A stretch of DNA of 64,000 nucleotides from CADEDH01 sp039029735 (GCA_039029735.1 JBCCFL010000036.1:3101-67100), one strand, 5' to 3'; positions 48,141-57,388 are shown, numbered from the stretch's first letter. Notes: generated from the sequence alone by a model not told the origin. A program made the numbers and translations.

Positions 48141-49799
48141 ATGCGGACCATTGTCAGCCGAATCGAGCACGCCGCCAAGGGGCAGGGCACGATCACGTTC
48201 GTCACCGGTGACGAGCCCATCAGCAAGTCCTGGGCCGAGCTGCACGAAGAGGCAAAGCGGGTGGCGGCCACCCTGCAGCACCATGGGGTGAACCAGGGCG
48301 ACCATGTCGCGCTGCTCGGGCCGACCACGCCTGAACTCGTCACCTGTATCCAGGCAGTTTGGCTCACCGGTGCCACACCCGTGATCCTGCCGTTGCCGAT
48401 GCGCCTCGCCTCGATCGAGGAGTTCACTGCGTCGACCAAGGCCCGGATCCACGGTGCCGACTGCGTCGCGGTGCTCATCGACGACGATCTGGCCCCATTC
48501 GTCGAGGCCACCCCGACGGATCCGCCGCTCCACAGCATGCGGGAGCTGATCGCCAGCTCCGAGTCGCGCCACGTCGAGGACTTCATCCGCCCCGACTATC
48601 ACGAGGACGACCTCTTCGTGCTCCAGTTCACCAGCGGCTCGACCTCCGAGCCGAAGGGCGTCACTCTGCCCAACCACGTGATGGCGGCGAACCTCGACGC
48701 GATCCTGGAAGCCGCCGAGGTCGAGCCCGAGGCCGACGTGATGGTGTCGTGGCTTCCCCTCTACCACGACATGGGCCTCGTCGGGTTCCTGATCCTGCCG
48801 ATGAGTGCTGGCATCGACTTGGTGCTCGGCGCCCCGCAGGACTTCCTCGCATCACCCGGGCGATGGATGGAGTGGATCTCCACCTACGGCGGTACCGCAA
48901 CCGCCGGCCCCAACTTCAGTTACGTGCTGGCCACCCGGGCGCTCAAGCGCTCGTCGGAGACCCTCGACCTGTCCTCGCTCCGGATCGCACTGAACGGCGC
49001 CGAGCCCGTGGATCCCGCCTCGGTGCGGGCGTTCGTCCAGGCTGGCGAACGGCACGGCATGCGCCCTGGAGCCGTGTTCCCGGCCTTCGGCATGGCTGAG
49101 GTGGCCATCGCCGGTTGCTTCCCCGAGCCGATGAGCGGGCTCAACACCGACGTGATCGACGCCGAGCGTCTCGAGTCGGAGCAACGGGCCGTTCCCGTGC
49201 TGCCCGAGCACCCGAACGCCCGCGAGATCGTGAAGCTCGGCAAGCCTGTGCCCGGCCTCGAGTTCCGCATCGTCAACCCCGCCAACGGTGACATCCAGGG
49301 CGAGCGTGAAGTAGGCGAGCTCCAGATCGCCGGTACGTCGGTGATGGCCGGCTACTACAAGCGCCCCGACGTGAACGCCGAGTCGTTCGACGGGCGCTGG
49401 TTCAAAACCGGCGACCTCGCCTACCTCGTCGGTGGCGAGATGGTGATGTGCGGTCGCATCAAGGACGTGATCATCGTCGGCGGCCGCAACGTGTACCCGC
49501 AGGACATCGAGCGAGCCGTTGGTGAGATCGAGGGCATCCGAGCAGGCAACGTGATCGCATTCGGCGTGCCGGGCCGCGGGGGCAAGGAGCGGGTGGTCGT
49601 CGTCGCCGAGACCCGGGCCGACGACGTCGACCGCGTGCGCACCGAGGTGATCGACCAGTCCCAGGCCGCAGTTGGCGTTCCGGCCTCGGAGGTGGTGCTG
49701 GTTCGCCCCAGCACGCTGCCGAAGACCAGCTCGGGCAAGCTCCAGCGGGCGCTGTGCAAGCAGCAGTTCAACGACTCGACGCTCGAGGTCGTGGCCTGA
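48141..49799 (+). CDS. Fatty-acyl-AMP ligase (FadD-type AMP-binding enzyme)
   Basis: A 552-residue ANL-superfamily enzyme, closest to fatty-acyl-AMP ligases. The AMP-binding P-loop is FTSGSTSEPKGV, the FAAL-like VFPAFGMAEVAIAGCF is the A4/A5 motif, WFKTGDLAYL is A7 and the C-terminal catalytic Lys is in LPKTSSGKLQR. FAALs make acyl-adenylates for transfer to carrier proteins or, if acting as ligases, to CoA. No carrier protein or PKS gene is beside it. ATG at 48141 with GAAGAGGA upstream. The last 32 bases overlap the convergent glycosyltransferase gene. Confidence 0.88.
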   Translation: MRTIVSRIEHAAKGQGTITFVTGDEPISKSWAELHEEAKRVAATLQHHGVNQGDHVALLGPTTPELVTCIQAVWLTGATPVILPLPMRLASIEEFTASTKARIHGADCVAVLIDDDLAPFVEATPTDPPLHSMRELIASSESRHVEDFIRPDYHEDDLFVLQFTSGSTSEPKGVTLPNHVMAANLDAILEAAEVEPEADVMVSWLPLYHDMGLVGFLILPMSAGIDLVLGAPQDFLASPGRWMEWISTYGGTATAGPNFSYVLATRALKRSSETLDLSSLRIALNGAEPVDPASVRAFVQAGERHGMRPGAVFPAFGMAEVAIAGCFPEPMSGLNTDVIDAERLESEQRAVPVLPEHPNAREIVKLGKPVPGLEFRIVNPANGDIQGEREVGELQIAGTSVMAGYYKRPDVNAESFDGRWFKTGDLAYLVGGEMVMCGRIKDVIIVGGRNVYPQDIERAVGEIEGIRAGNVIAFGVPGRGGKERVVVVAETRADDVDRVRTEVIDQSQAAVGVPASEVVLVRPSTLPKTSSGKLQRALCKQQFNDSTLEVVA

Positions 49800-51201
49800 T
49801 CCGAGCCCTCTCGGCCAGCACCGGCAGGCCGTAGCGGAGCGTTGTGCCAACGATGTAGCGGGCGGCCAGCACCGATCCTCGGAGTGTGCCGCTGACCTTG
49901 GATCGCCCGGTGGTCCTGGGGAGCCAACTCGCCGGCACCTCGGTGACGGCGTAGCCAGCCCGCGCCGCCTTCACCGTCATCTCCGTTGGCCAGCCATATG
50001 TCATCTGCTCCATCCCGAGGCTGTCGAGCACCTCGGTGCGAATCGCCCGGAACGGGCCGAGGTCGGTCACCCGCACCCCGAACAGCAGGCGCATGAGCCA
50101 GGCCGAGCCCCAGTTGCCGAGCCGCTGATGGAGCGGCATCGCGCCCGCCGCGATGTGTCCCTCGGTTCGCGAACCGAGCACGAGGTCGTTGCCGGCCTCG
50201 ACGGCCTTCAACAGCGCCGGAAGCTCCTCCGGAGGCGAACTGCCGTCGCCGTCGAGGAACACCACCACATCGGCGCTGGCCGCGGATGCGGCGGCTGCGC
50301 CAGCAGCACAGGCGTAGCCATAGCCCCGCCGGCCTTCGGTCACCACCACCGCACCGGCAGTACCCGCCTCATGCGCCGTGGCATCGGTGGATCCGTTGTC
50401 GACCACGATCACCGTCTCGGCGCCGGCGGCCGCACTGCGCCGCACGACGGCCGCGATCGCGCCCTCCTCGTTGAGCGCCGGAATTACGGCGGCCACCGAG
50501 CCCACCCGATGCGGGATGGTGCGTTGGTCAGCGAGCACCGCTCTCGTCGCGGGCGCCGTGTCGGCGGCGTCGGCTGAGGTGCTCGACAGCTCTGCGCGGA
50601 GTCGGTCGAGATCGCACGGTTCATCGACATCGAACCACGGTTCGAGGAGGCGTACCCGGAGCCCGCGGTCGGCGGCGATGGCGAGGGTGTCGGTGAGCAC
50701 GTCGGGCGTTGACATGGTCACCTCGGTGACGAGGGCGCCCGGTGGCTCGGTGACGCCGATGAGGTAGTAGCCACCGTCCTCGGCTGGTCCGAGTACCACG
50801 TCGACCTCGTTGCGTTCGAGGGCGGCACAGGCCTCGATCAACCGCGACGGCGGCAGCGTGGGGCTGTCGGCGTTGATCGCCATCACCGGCCGATGGCCGC
50901 GGGCGAGGGCATTGCTGATCACATGATCGAGCCGCGCCCCGAGGTCGGTGCCGACCTGGGTGATCTGGTCGATCGCGCCGAGTAGCGCTGCGAAGTCAGC
51001 GCCCGCTTCGGGAGGGCTCACGGCGATCACCGGCTGGAGATCGGCCTGAGCCACGGTGTGGACCGCATCGAGCAGGAACGCACGAGCCAGGTCGGACGCC
51101 GCCTCGGCGCCAACAGCAGGAGCCAGGCGAGTCTTCGTTCGTCCTGGCTCGGGCCACTTCGCCATGATGATCACGACTGGCCGTCGGTGCGGAGTGATCA
51201 C
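49768..51201 (-). CDS. Fusion of CofC-like (DUF2064/TIGR04282) transferase and family 2 glycosyltransferase
   Basis: A 477-residue two-domain protein. Residues 9-200 are a nucleotidyl/glycosyl transferase of the DUF2064 (TIGR04282) type, opening IMAKWPEPGRTKTRLAPAVG with AEDGGYYLIG at about 140. A linker of roughly 30 residues follows, then a GT2 domain from about 236 (AAVIPALNEEGAIAAVV) with a DGDGSSPP metal site and a C-terminal RRTTGRSKVSGTLRG of the polyprenyl-phosphate type. In other genomes these occur as separate genes in radical-SAM-associated loci. The GTG start overlaps the stop of the upstream GT2 gene (GTGA). Confidence 0.82.
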   Translation of the reverse strand: MITPHRRPVVIIMAKWPEPGRTKTRLAPAVGAEAASDLARAFLLDAVHTVAQADLQPVIAVSPPEAGADFAALLGAIDQITQVGTDLGARLDHVISNALARGHRPVMAINADSPTLPPSRLIEACAALERNEVDVVLGPAEDGGYYLIGVTEPPGALVTEVTMSTPDVLTDTLAIAADRGLRVRLLEPWFDVDEPCDLDRLRAELSSTSADAADTAPATRAVLADQRTIPHRVGSVAAVIPALNEEGAIAAVVRRSAAAGAETVIVVDNGSTDATAHEAGTAGAVVVTEGRRGYGYACAAGAAAASAASADVVVFLDGDGSSPPEELPALLKAVEAGNDLVLGSRTEGHIAAGAMPLHQRLGNWGSAWLMRLLFGVRVTDLGPFRAIRTEVLDSLGMEQMTYGWPTEMTVKAARAGYAVTEVPASWLPRTTGRSKVSGTLRGSVLAARYIVGTTLRYGLPVLAERARIRPRPRASSR

Positions 51202-52739
51202 GATCGGTTCGCACTGGCCTGGGGCCCAGCTGACCGGGCTCGGCGAGGCACGGCTCGTCGCTCGGTCCAGGTCCAGGCCGCCACCGTGATCAGGCCGACG
51301 GCGAACAGCGTGGCGAAGAACGTCACACCCCACGCCCGTTGGCTGGCGGCGAGCACGGCTGCCATCGCCGCGTAGCTGCCGAGCGCGGCGTCGGCGAGGG
51401 TTCCCGCCGGCGCCTCGATGCGGTATCGACCGCTTGTTGCCGGCCGCTCGGTTGCGGTTGCCCCCGACTTCGGCGTGCGTTCGAACACCGGGGTACGGCC
51501 CCTGAGCCCATCGACGGCAGCTCGTGTGGAGTTCGCCATGAGACCCGAACCGATCACCACCAGCCCGGCGATGGTCGGAACGAGGCGCCACCCTGCTGCT
51601 CGCTCCGACGGGGCCTGGAGCGACTGCCCGGCGATGAGGAATGCCACTGGTGCGAGTGACACCACACCGAGCACGGCGCCGACGCGCATTGCCGCAGTGC
51701 CGAGATCGAAACGGGCGATGGCCATGATCAAGAACGGGTAGGTCAGCACAGTGGCGGTGAGGAGCACGTGCACGCCATAGCCCAGCAGGTGCAGGGTGGA
51801 CTGGGCTTTCACCGGGATCGGCGCGCTGCTCCGCCACAACGACGGAAGGTGCAGCACCGCACAGTGGAGCGAGCCGCGGGCCCAGCGGTACTGCTGGCGT
51901 CGGAATCCGGCAATGGTGGCGGGGAGCTCTCCCGGCACGTCGACATCAGATCGGAAACAGGCGCGCCATCCGCTGAGCTGAGCTCGGTAGGAGAGGTCGA
52001 GGTCCTCGGTCAGGGTGTCTGCTCGCCATCCGCCCGCATCGTCGATGGCCGTCCGGCGCCAGATCCCCGCCGTGCCGTTGAAGTTGAACCACCAGCCACG
52101 ACGAGCCCGGGTTGCCTGCTCGACGAGGAAGTGGGCGTCGATTCCTGGCGCCTGGACGGTGGTGAGGTGGCTCTGCTCACGGTTGAGGTGACCCCAGCGA
52201 GCCTGCACGAAGCCCACGTCGGGTTCGTCGAAATCAGGTACGAGGCGGCGCAGGAAATCCGGGGCCGGCGTGAAGTCGGCGTCGAAGATGGCGATGAGTT
52301 CACCTCGGGCGAGCGCGAGGCCGTTCGCCAAGGCTCCAGCCTTGTACCCGACGCGATCCTCCCGGCGTATCACCTCGATGTCGAGCCCGCGGTCCCGATG
52401 ACGGCCGACGGCGTTGTCGACGATTGCCGCGGTCTCGTCGGTCGAGTCGTCGAGCACCTGGATCTGGAGTCGGTCACGGGGGTAGTCGAATGCGGCGGCC
52501 GCATCGATCACGCGCTCGGCAACGTGGAACTCGTTGTAGATGGGGATCTGCACCGTGACCACCGGTGGCTCGGGCCCGAGGTCGACAGGGTGCGAGGCGA
52601 CGGAGCCGTCGCCGGCCATGCGGCGCCGGAGCGCAGCTGCGACCGAGATCACGAGCAGGTTCGCGCCGTAGATGAACAGCGCAATGGTGACCAGCGTGTA
52701 GATCACGGCGGCGACGGCGAGCAAGACGGTGATCAGCAC
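51198..52739 (-). CDS. Cellulose-synthase-like family 2 glycosyltransferase
   Basis: A 513-residue membrane glycosyltransferase. One N-terminal span precedes the GT-A domain: VTVQIPIYNEFHVAERVIDA, VLDDSTDET (DD), FDADFTP (DxD), TEDLDLSYRA (TED) and RRQQYRWARGS (QxxRW) are all present in order, as in processive and CesA-like enzymes. Five or so C-terminal spans follow, with a cytoplasmic Thr/Arg-rich loop between them. The product is not predictable. GTG at 52739 is the only in-frame start before the DoxX gene. Stop overlaps the fusion gene start. Confidence 0.85.
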   Translation of the reverse strand: MLITVLLAVAAVIYTLVTIALFIYGANLLVISVAAALRRRMAGDGSVASHPVDLGPEPPVVTVQIPIYNEFHVAERVIDAAAAFDYPRDRLQIQVLDDSTDETAAIVDNAVGRHRDRGLDIEVIRREDRVGYKAGALANGLALARGELIAIFDADFTPAPDFLRRLVPDFDEPDVGFVQARWGHLNREQSHLTTVQAPGIDAHFLVEQATRARRGWWFNFNGTAGIWRRTAIDDAGGWRADTLTEDLDLSYRAQLSGWRACFRSDVDVPGELPATIAGFRRQQYRWARGSLHCAVLHLPSLWRSSAPIPVKAQSTLHLLGYGVHVLLTATVLTYPFLIMAIARFDLGTAAMRVGAVLGVVSLAPVAFLIAGQSLQAPSERAAGWRLVPTIAGLVVIGSGLMANSTRAAVDGLRGRTPVFERTPKSGATATERPATSGRYRIEAPAGTLADAALGSYAAMAAVLAASQRAWGVTFFATLFAVGLITVAAWTWTERRAVPRRARSAGPQASANRS

Positions 52740-52797
52740 GGCCTCGGTTCCGGCCCGATCGCCGCCGCTGGCCCGGATGCGCCTGCGGCGCAGCAGC

Positions 52798-53289
52798 TCA
52801 CCACAGCAGTGTCGCCGGTGAGCGGCGACCCGAGAACAGACGACCGTCGAGGCCCCACGTGCGGCCGGCGTAGCCAACGAACACCGCAACGGCGCCGGCG
52901 GTGAGGATCACGTAGGTCCAGATCCACTCTTCGCCGCCGAAGTACGCCAGGAACAGGGTGAGGAAGAACCCGGCTGCGAGCAGTGACGACAGGCGGGTGA
53001 AGAGCCCGAGCGTGAGCCCGAGGCCGAACAGGAGCTCGACCACGAGTTGAATGAATGCGAACGCTCCGGCCTGGGGTGCGACCACCGAGTCGAGCAAGGA
53101 GTGAACGAACCCCAGCGAGCCGCCGTTGCCATTGGGGGCCTCGGTGGCGAGCCACGTGAGAAGACCGCGGAGACCGTCGCCGGTGTAGAGATCGTCGGCC
53201 AGATTCTGGGCCCAGGTGGCCAGGATGGTCACGCCGAGGGCGATTCGTATCAGCGCAAGCGCCTCGCCCTGATGCCTGGTGGTGGTCAT
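52798..53289 (-). CDS. DoxX-family membrane protein
   Basis: A 163-residue protein with four predicted membrane helices: ALALIRIALGVTILATWA, GAFAFIQLVVELLFGLGLT, SSLLAAGFFLTLFLAYF and a last one (WTYVILTAGAVAVFVGYAG). DoxX-type proteins are quinone-linked or redox-accessory membrane proteins. The ATG overlaps the stop of the upstream DoxX-like gene (ATGA), so the two probably make a heteromeric unit. Confidence 0.8.
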   Translation of the reverse strand: MTTTRHQGEALALIRIALGVTILATWAQNLADDLYTGDGLRGLLTWLATEAPNGNGGSLGFVHSLLDSVVAPQAGAFAFIQLVVELLFGLGLTLGLFTRLSSLLAAGFFLTLFLAYFGGEEWIWTYVILTAGAVAVFVGYAGRTWGLDGRLFSGRRSPATLLW

Positions 53290-53810
53290 GTCGCTGCTCC
53301 TCGAAGCTGATGCGGGTCGGTGGTGCGGAGCCACCCGTCCACGCCCCACAGATGGCCGGGATTCGACACCAGGAAGGTCCCGTGCCACATGACCATCATG
53401 GCGTAGGCCCACGGCCACTCGCCGGGAACCGCCAGCATGGCGATCCCGAGGTTGACCGACAGGGCCAACCCCAGGGCGGCTCCGATGCGGGTGAACGCAC
53501 CGGACACGAGGATCATTCCGGTGATCGCCTCCGCTGCGAACAATGCCCACGAGAAGGCGGTCAGATTGGGCACCACGAGCTGGTCGATCAGATCGCCATA
53601 CCACCCGAAGGCTGCGTGCTCCACGGCCGCGTCGAGCCAGTCACCGACGCTGCGCTCGGCGCCGCCGTCGAAGTCCGGCGGGAGCTTCCAACGCAACGAC
53701 CACAGCCACATCACCCCGAGGGCGATGCGAGCCATCGCCAATGGCCACAACGGCGCTGTGGCGGCGTCGGCCTGGAGGAGCGACCGCAGGCGGGTGGCGA
53801 TGCTCGTCAT
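53286..53810 (-). CDS. DoxX-like membrane protein
   Basis: A 174-residue membrane protein with four helices, similar in plan to the next gene's product: PLAMARIALGVMWLWSLRW at the start, then AFSWALFAAEAITGMILVSG and GIAMLAVPGEWPWAYAMMVMW. The N-terminal W-rich stretch with PPDFDGGAERSVGDWL is typical of DoxX/TQO small-subunit proteins. It couples translationally to the second DoxX gene. The pair sits between a radical SAM gene and glycosyltransferases; electron supply to a neighbour is conceivable but unproven. Confidence 0.78.
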   Translation of the reverse strand: MTSIATRLRSLLQADAATAPLWPLAMARIALGVMWLWSLRWKLPPDFDGGAERSVGDWLDAAVEHAAFGWYGDLIDQLVVPNLTAFSWALFAAEAITGMILVSGAFTRIGAALGLALSVNLGIAMLAVPGEWPWAYAMMVMWHGTFLVSNPGHLWGVDGWLRTTDPHQLRGAAT

Positions 53811-53887
53811 GTGTCGGCGTCGTCGGGATCCGCCGGCGGCGCATGCAGGTCCTCACTCACGGTGGGGAACAAAACGTTGCGCCGCGC

Positions 53888-54796
53888 TCAAAGCGAGTCG
53901 CGGACATCGAGAAGCGGGATGTCGGTGCGGGACAACTCGTTGAGAGCCTCGAACGGGATCTCGGCGTCGGCCGCCGATGCCGCCCGTGCCCACTCGTCGA
54001 GCCACTCCCGCTCGATGCCGTCCACATCGTCGATCATCCGCAGACGGTCAATGCGGTAGCGCTGGCTCAGCTCCTGCATCTCGGCTGCCACCGACTCTGG
54101 GCTGCGCTGGCGATAGCCGGTGCCGTGCACGGCATCGGTGCACCACTCACACCCGTACGGGCAACCTCGGGCCGTGGCGATCGTCAGCGACCGGTAGCCA
54201 GCAGCCTCCTCCCACACGTCGAGATAGCGATCCATGTCGATCAGGTCGCGGGCTGGCGTGGGAAGGGAGTCGAGGTCGTCGATCGGGGGGCGAGCCGGCA
54301 TGACCACCACATCGCCGTCACGCACGAACGCAACCCCCTGCTCACAGCCGAGGGTGGTGGCATCGAGCGGGCGGCCGGCATCGAGGTGGCACAGAAGGGC
54401 GAGGATCGTCTGCTCGCCCTCGTGGTGGACCACAACGTCGACGCCAGGTTTGCCGTCGCGGGCGAGATAGGCGGCGGGGGCGGCAGTCGGATCGGGCCCG
54501 CCGGCGACGACGGGCCGCCCCGTGGCCCGAGCACGGGCGGCGAGGTCGAGCGCGGCCGCCCTCGACGGCAGTACCGCTGACACACCGACCAGGTCGGGGT
54601 CGGTGGCCGCCAGTGCGGCGTCGAATGCCCCGCGGTCGGCCTCGAAGGTGCCGTCGAACACGGCCACCTCGTGACCGGCGTTGCGCACTGCTGCCGCCAG
54701 GTAGAGGATGCCAAGGGGGAAGTAGGGGCTCGCTGCGGCCTGTTCCGCCTCCTGTTCCACCAGGAACAGTGGATGCACGAGCAACAGCGAGGCCAC
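53888..54796 (-). CDS. B12-binding radical SAM protein, truncated
   Basis: A 302-residue protein. The first 150 residues form a B12-binding-type Rossmann domain (LLLVHPLFLVEQEAEQAA at the start, FPLGILYLAAAVRNAGHEV). A radical SAM core begins after residue 195 with the cluster motif CPYGCEWC (about 213-220). Full members are about 450 residues or more; here the protein stops about 80 residues after the cluster motif, directly after a conserved EALNELSRTDIPLLD block, so two thirds of the SAM barrel are missing. Likely non-functional or very unusual. GTG start, 6 bases after a -10-like box. Confidence 0.75.
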   Translation of the reverse strand: MASLLLVHPLFLVEQEAEQAAASPYFPLGILYLAAAVRNAGHEVAVFDGTFEADRGAFDAALAATDPDLVGVSAVLPSRAAALDLAARARATGRPVVAGGPDPTAAPAAYLARDGKPGVDVVVHHEGEQTILALLCHLDAGRPLDATTLGCEQGVAFVRDGDVVVMPARPPIDDLDSLPTPARDLIDMDRYLDVWEEAAGYRSLTIATARGCPYGCEWCTDAVHGTGYRQRSPESVAAEMQELSQRYRIDRLRMIDDVDGIEREWLDEWARAASAADAEIPFEALNELSRTDIPLLDVRDSL

Positions 54797-54802
54797 GGAC
54801 CG

Positions 54803-54808
54803 AGCCTA
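54803..54808 (-). promoter_or_regulatory. Putative -10 box of the radical SAM gene
   Basis: TAGGCT on the minus strand, 6 bases before the GTG at 54796. It lies in the 9-base gap between the genes, just inside the GT-C stop region, so the radical SAM gene can be transcribed separately. Confidence 0.4.
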
Positions 54809-56266
54809 GCCGTCGACCCTTCCGGCCTCGGTACCGTCGAGGCCCGGAGTTCCGCGGCCGTTAAGGGTTGCCATGGCGGTGACGGCGGCCGCAAGCAGCA
54901 ACGTCGGATACCACTCCAGCCGGCGTACCCAGGCCAACTCGGCGTGGGCGTTCGGATCCAGGTACGTCAGATACGACGTGACGATCATCGCGCTGAGATA
55001 GCCAGCCGGGGCCAGGAGCCACCACCGCCTCGGCGACTCCGACGCCGTGGGTGTCACGAACGGAGCGACGGCCCAGGCGGCCACGAGGTACCAGGGGTGG
55101 AGCGTGGTGGTGAGCACGGCGTAGGCCGCCAGCAGCACCGCCGCCATCCGCCATTCCCGCAGCAGCCGTTCGGGGCTCGGGCTCGGTGTGCCATCACCCC
55201 TGGCCTCGTCCGCCCGGGGGCGAAGCCACCACATGCTGGCGAGGACGATCCCCACCATCACGACGCCGACGCTGGTGCGCCCGGCTGCGGCAGGATCGCT
55301 GAGGCCTATCCAGCGCGCCACCGTCTGGAACCAGTGGAAGACCTCGGCGTTGAACTGCCAGTCGCGGGCGTAGACGCGAGCCGAGCCGAGCAGGCCGACC
55401 GGGCCGTCGTCGGGATCGAGCCCGAGCCCGGCGCCCGCCGCGAACGGGGCTGAGAGGGCGAGAGTGACGGCGGCAGCAACCAGCCAGTGGCGAACGCGCC
55501 AGCGCCACACCACGAGGGGGAGGAAGAGCGCAGGGAGCCCCCGGGTGAGCACTGCGGCGGCGGCCAGTGCGGGGGCCGCCCACCATCGACGATTGTCGGC
55601 GAGGGCGATGGCGCTGACCGCCAGGAACGTCATGAGTGCGTCGAGGTGGGCGCCGTGGGCGACCTCGATCACCACCAATGGGTTCCAGGCGTAGAGCAGC
55701 ACCCGACGGCGGGGGAGCCCGGCCCGGGGGAGGGCGGCGAGCAGCACCCCGATGGTGGCGAGATCGAACCCGGTCATGGTGACCTGCATCGAGGTGGCCT
55801 GGAGGGGGGCAACGGCCGCCACCGCAGCGAACACCAACTCGGTGACCGGGAGGTACGGAGTGGCGAAGGTGGGCGCGTTCACGAGGTCGCGTATGGGCAC
55901 CGCCCACTCGTCGAGGCGCGGGTCACTGACCGCGAACCGGTACGGGTTCACGCCCTCGGTGATGAGATGCCCGTCCCAGAGGTAGCGGTACACGTCGTCG
56001 CTCAGGGTCGGCTCCGTGAGCCACAACACCACCCGGCTGGCGATTGCCACGGTCCACAGCAGCCGCAGCGACACGGCGCGACGCTCGTTGACCGCAACGG
56101 CGATGGCGAAGCCTGCCCAGGCCAGCAGCCACCACGCGATCGTGGTCGGCACGTGCTCGTCGCGCAACGTGGCGGCGGAGCGGTCGAGCAGCACCAGACC
56201 GAGATAGGCCGCCGCACCGAATGCAACGGCGATGGCGAGCCCCCACCGGGGCCGGGACGAGGTCAC
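54806..56266 (-). CDS. GT-C-fold membrane glycosyltransferase (mannosyltransferase-like)
   Basis: A 486-residue protein with about 11 membrane helices. The early extracytoplasmic loop has the acidic motif TLSDDVYRYLWDGHLI, the hallmark of GT-C enzymes using a polyprenyl-phosphate sugar donor, followed by GVNPYRFAVSDP. Later helices include PRRRVLLYAWNPLVVIEVAHG and TTLHPWYLVAAWAVAPF. The donor may be supplied by the GT2 domain two steps downstream in the same operon (polyprenyl-phosphate mannose/glucose; inference). GTG at 56266 has both GGAGG and a -10-like box. Confidence 0.8.
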   Translation of the reverse strand: MTSSRPRWGLAIAVAFGAAAYLGLVLLDRSAATLRDEHVPTTIAWWLLAWAGFAIAVAVNERRAVSLRLLWTVAIASRVVLWLTEPTLSDDVYRYLWDGHLITEGVNPYRFAVSDPRLDEWAVPIRDLVNAPTFATPYLPVTELVFAAVAAVAPLQATSMQVTMTGFDLATIGVLLAALPRAGLPRRRVLLYAWNPLVVIEVAHGAHLDALMTFLAVSAIALADNRRWWAAPALAAAAVLTRGLPALFLPLVVWRWRVRHWLVAAAVTLALSAPFAAGAGLGLDPDDGPVGLLGSARVYARDWQFNAEVFHWFQTVARWIGLSDPAAAGRTSVGVVMVGIVLASMWWLRPRADEARGDGTPSPSPERLLREWRMAAVLLAAYAVLTTTLHPWYLVAAWAVAPFVTPTASESPRRWWLLAPAGYLSAMIVTSYLTYLDPNAHAELAWVRRLEWYPTLLLAAAVTAMATLNGRGTPGLDGTEAGRVDG

Positions 56267-56274
56267 CGCCTCCG

Positions 56275-56280
56275 AGGGTA
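56275..56280 (-). promoter_or_regulatory. Putative promoter -10 box of the glycosyltransferase cluster
   Basis: TACCCT on the minus strand, 8 bases before the GTG at 56266; first gene of the six-gene minus-strand cluster. Confidence 0.35.
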
Positions 56281-56304
56281 GAGAGTGCTGTGTGTCGTTG
56301 TGGG

Positions 56305-57318
56305 TTACCCGCCCTTGATGTCGGCCATGACCTTCGTCCAGCGGTCACGGTCGGATTGGTACGGGGCGTAGAAGCTGATGCGTTGGATGCAGTCGCCGTA
56401 GCGGCGGTTCAGTTCGGGGCCGATGTGTTCTGGCTCGCCCACCACCGCGAAGGTGTTGAGCACATCGTCAGTCACCACGTCGGCCATCTCGGCCCACTTC
56501 CCGGCCTTCGACATCGTGTTGAGCTCGTCCTGCATGCCACCCCAGCCGTGCAGGTCGAGCACGGGGCGGTACGCCGGGGTGGACCCGTAGAACGAGATCT
56601 GCTGTTTCGTGGCGGTACTCGCCTTGGCCACCTCGTCCTCGTCGTTGCCGGTCACCACGAACGACGGGCCCACGATCTCGAAGCCCTCCATCGTCTTGCC
56701 GGCCTTGGCCCGGCCCCGTTCGAGGGCGGGGATCGTCACCTCGCGCAGGAAGCGCTCGGTGGTGAAGCCGTGGCAAATGAACCCGTCGCACACCTCGCCG
56801 GCCACCTCGGTCATCAGCGGGCCGACACCGGCGAGGAAGATCTTGGGGTTGCCGTTCGGGTTCGGACCGGGATTGAAGAACGGCGTCATCAGCGTGTGCT
56901 GGTAGAAGTCGCCCCGGAAGTCCAGCTTGGTGCCCTCGTTCCAGCACTCCCAGATGGCGCGGATCGCCATCACCATCTCTCGCATCCGGGCCGCCGGCTT
57001 CGACCACTCCATCGAGAACCGCTTGGTGATGTGGGGCTTGATCTGGGATCCGAGCCCGAGCACGAACCGGCCCGAATAGGCCTGCAGGTCGTAGCCGGTG
57101 TTGGCCAGCGTCATGGGGTTGCGGGCGAAGGCCACGGCAATGGAGGTGCCGAGTTCGATCGACTCGGTGTGTTCGGCCGCCAACAGCAGCGGCAGGAAGG
57201 GGTCGTGGCTCGTCTCAGCTGTCCAGAATCCGTCGTAGCCGACGGCCTCGTGCTCCTTGGCCAGGTCGGGCACGCTGGCCAACCCGCTTCCAAATCCGAA
57301 ACCCCCATCAACCTTCAC
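56305..57318 (-). CDS. LLM-class F420-dependent oxidoreductase
   Basis: A 337-residue luciferase-like oxidoreductase of the TIGR03617 type. It opens MKVDGGFGFGSG and has EAVGYDGFWTAETSHDPFLP, the LGTSIAVAFARNPMTLANTG strand and LGLGSQIKPHI after it, with IFLAGVGPLMTEVAGE at the phosphate site. Coenzyme F420 is the likely hydride carrier (family knowledge). ATG at 57318 with AAGGAG upstream. Single gene, divergent from the thioredoxin-like gene. Confidence 0.88.
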   Translation of the reverse strand: MKVDGGFGFGSGLASVPDLAKEHEAVGYDGFWTAETSHDPFLPLLLAAEHTESIELGTSIAVAFARNPMTLANTGYDLQAYSGRFVLGLGSQIKPHITKRFSMEWSKPAARMREMVMAIRAIWECWNEGTKLDFRGDFYQHTLMTPFFNPGPNPNGNPKIFLAGVGPLMTEVAGEVCDGFICHGFTTERFLREVTIPALERGRAKAGKTMEGFEIVGPSFVVTGNDEDEVAKASTATKQQISFYGSTPAYRPVLDLHGWGGMQDELNTMSKAGKWAEMADVVTDDVLNTFAVVGEPEHIGPELNRRYGDCIQRISFYAPYQSDRDRWTKVMADIKGG

Positions 57319-57388
57319 GGCGCACTCCTTGCTCGACTCTCACCTGCGCCGCGACCGTAGCGGGGGTCGGGCCGACAGACCCAGCCGG

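Noticed and set aside
53811..53887. A 17-codon GTG frame whose stop overlaps the DoxX-like start
   Set aside because: Too short and acidic/Pro-rich to judge, and without a convincing ribosome site.
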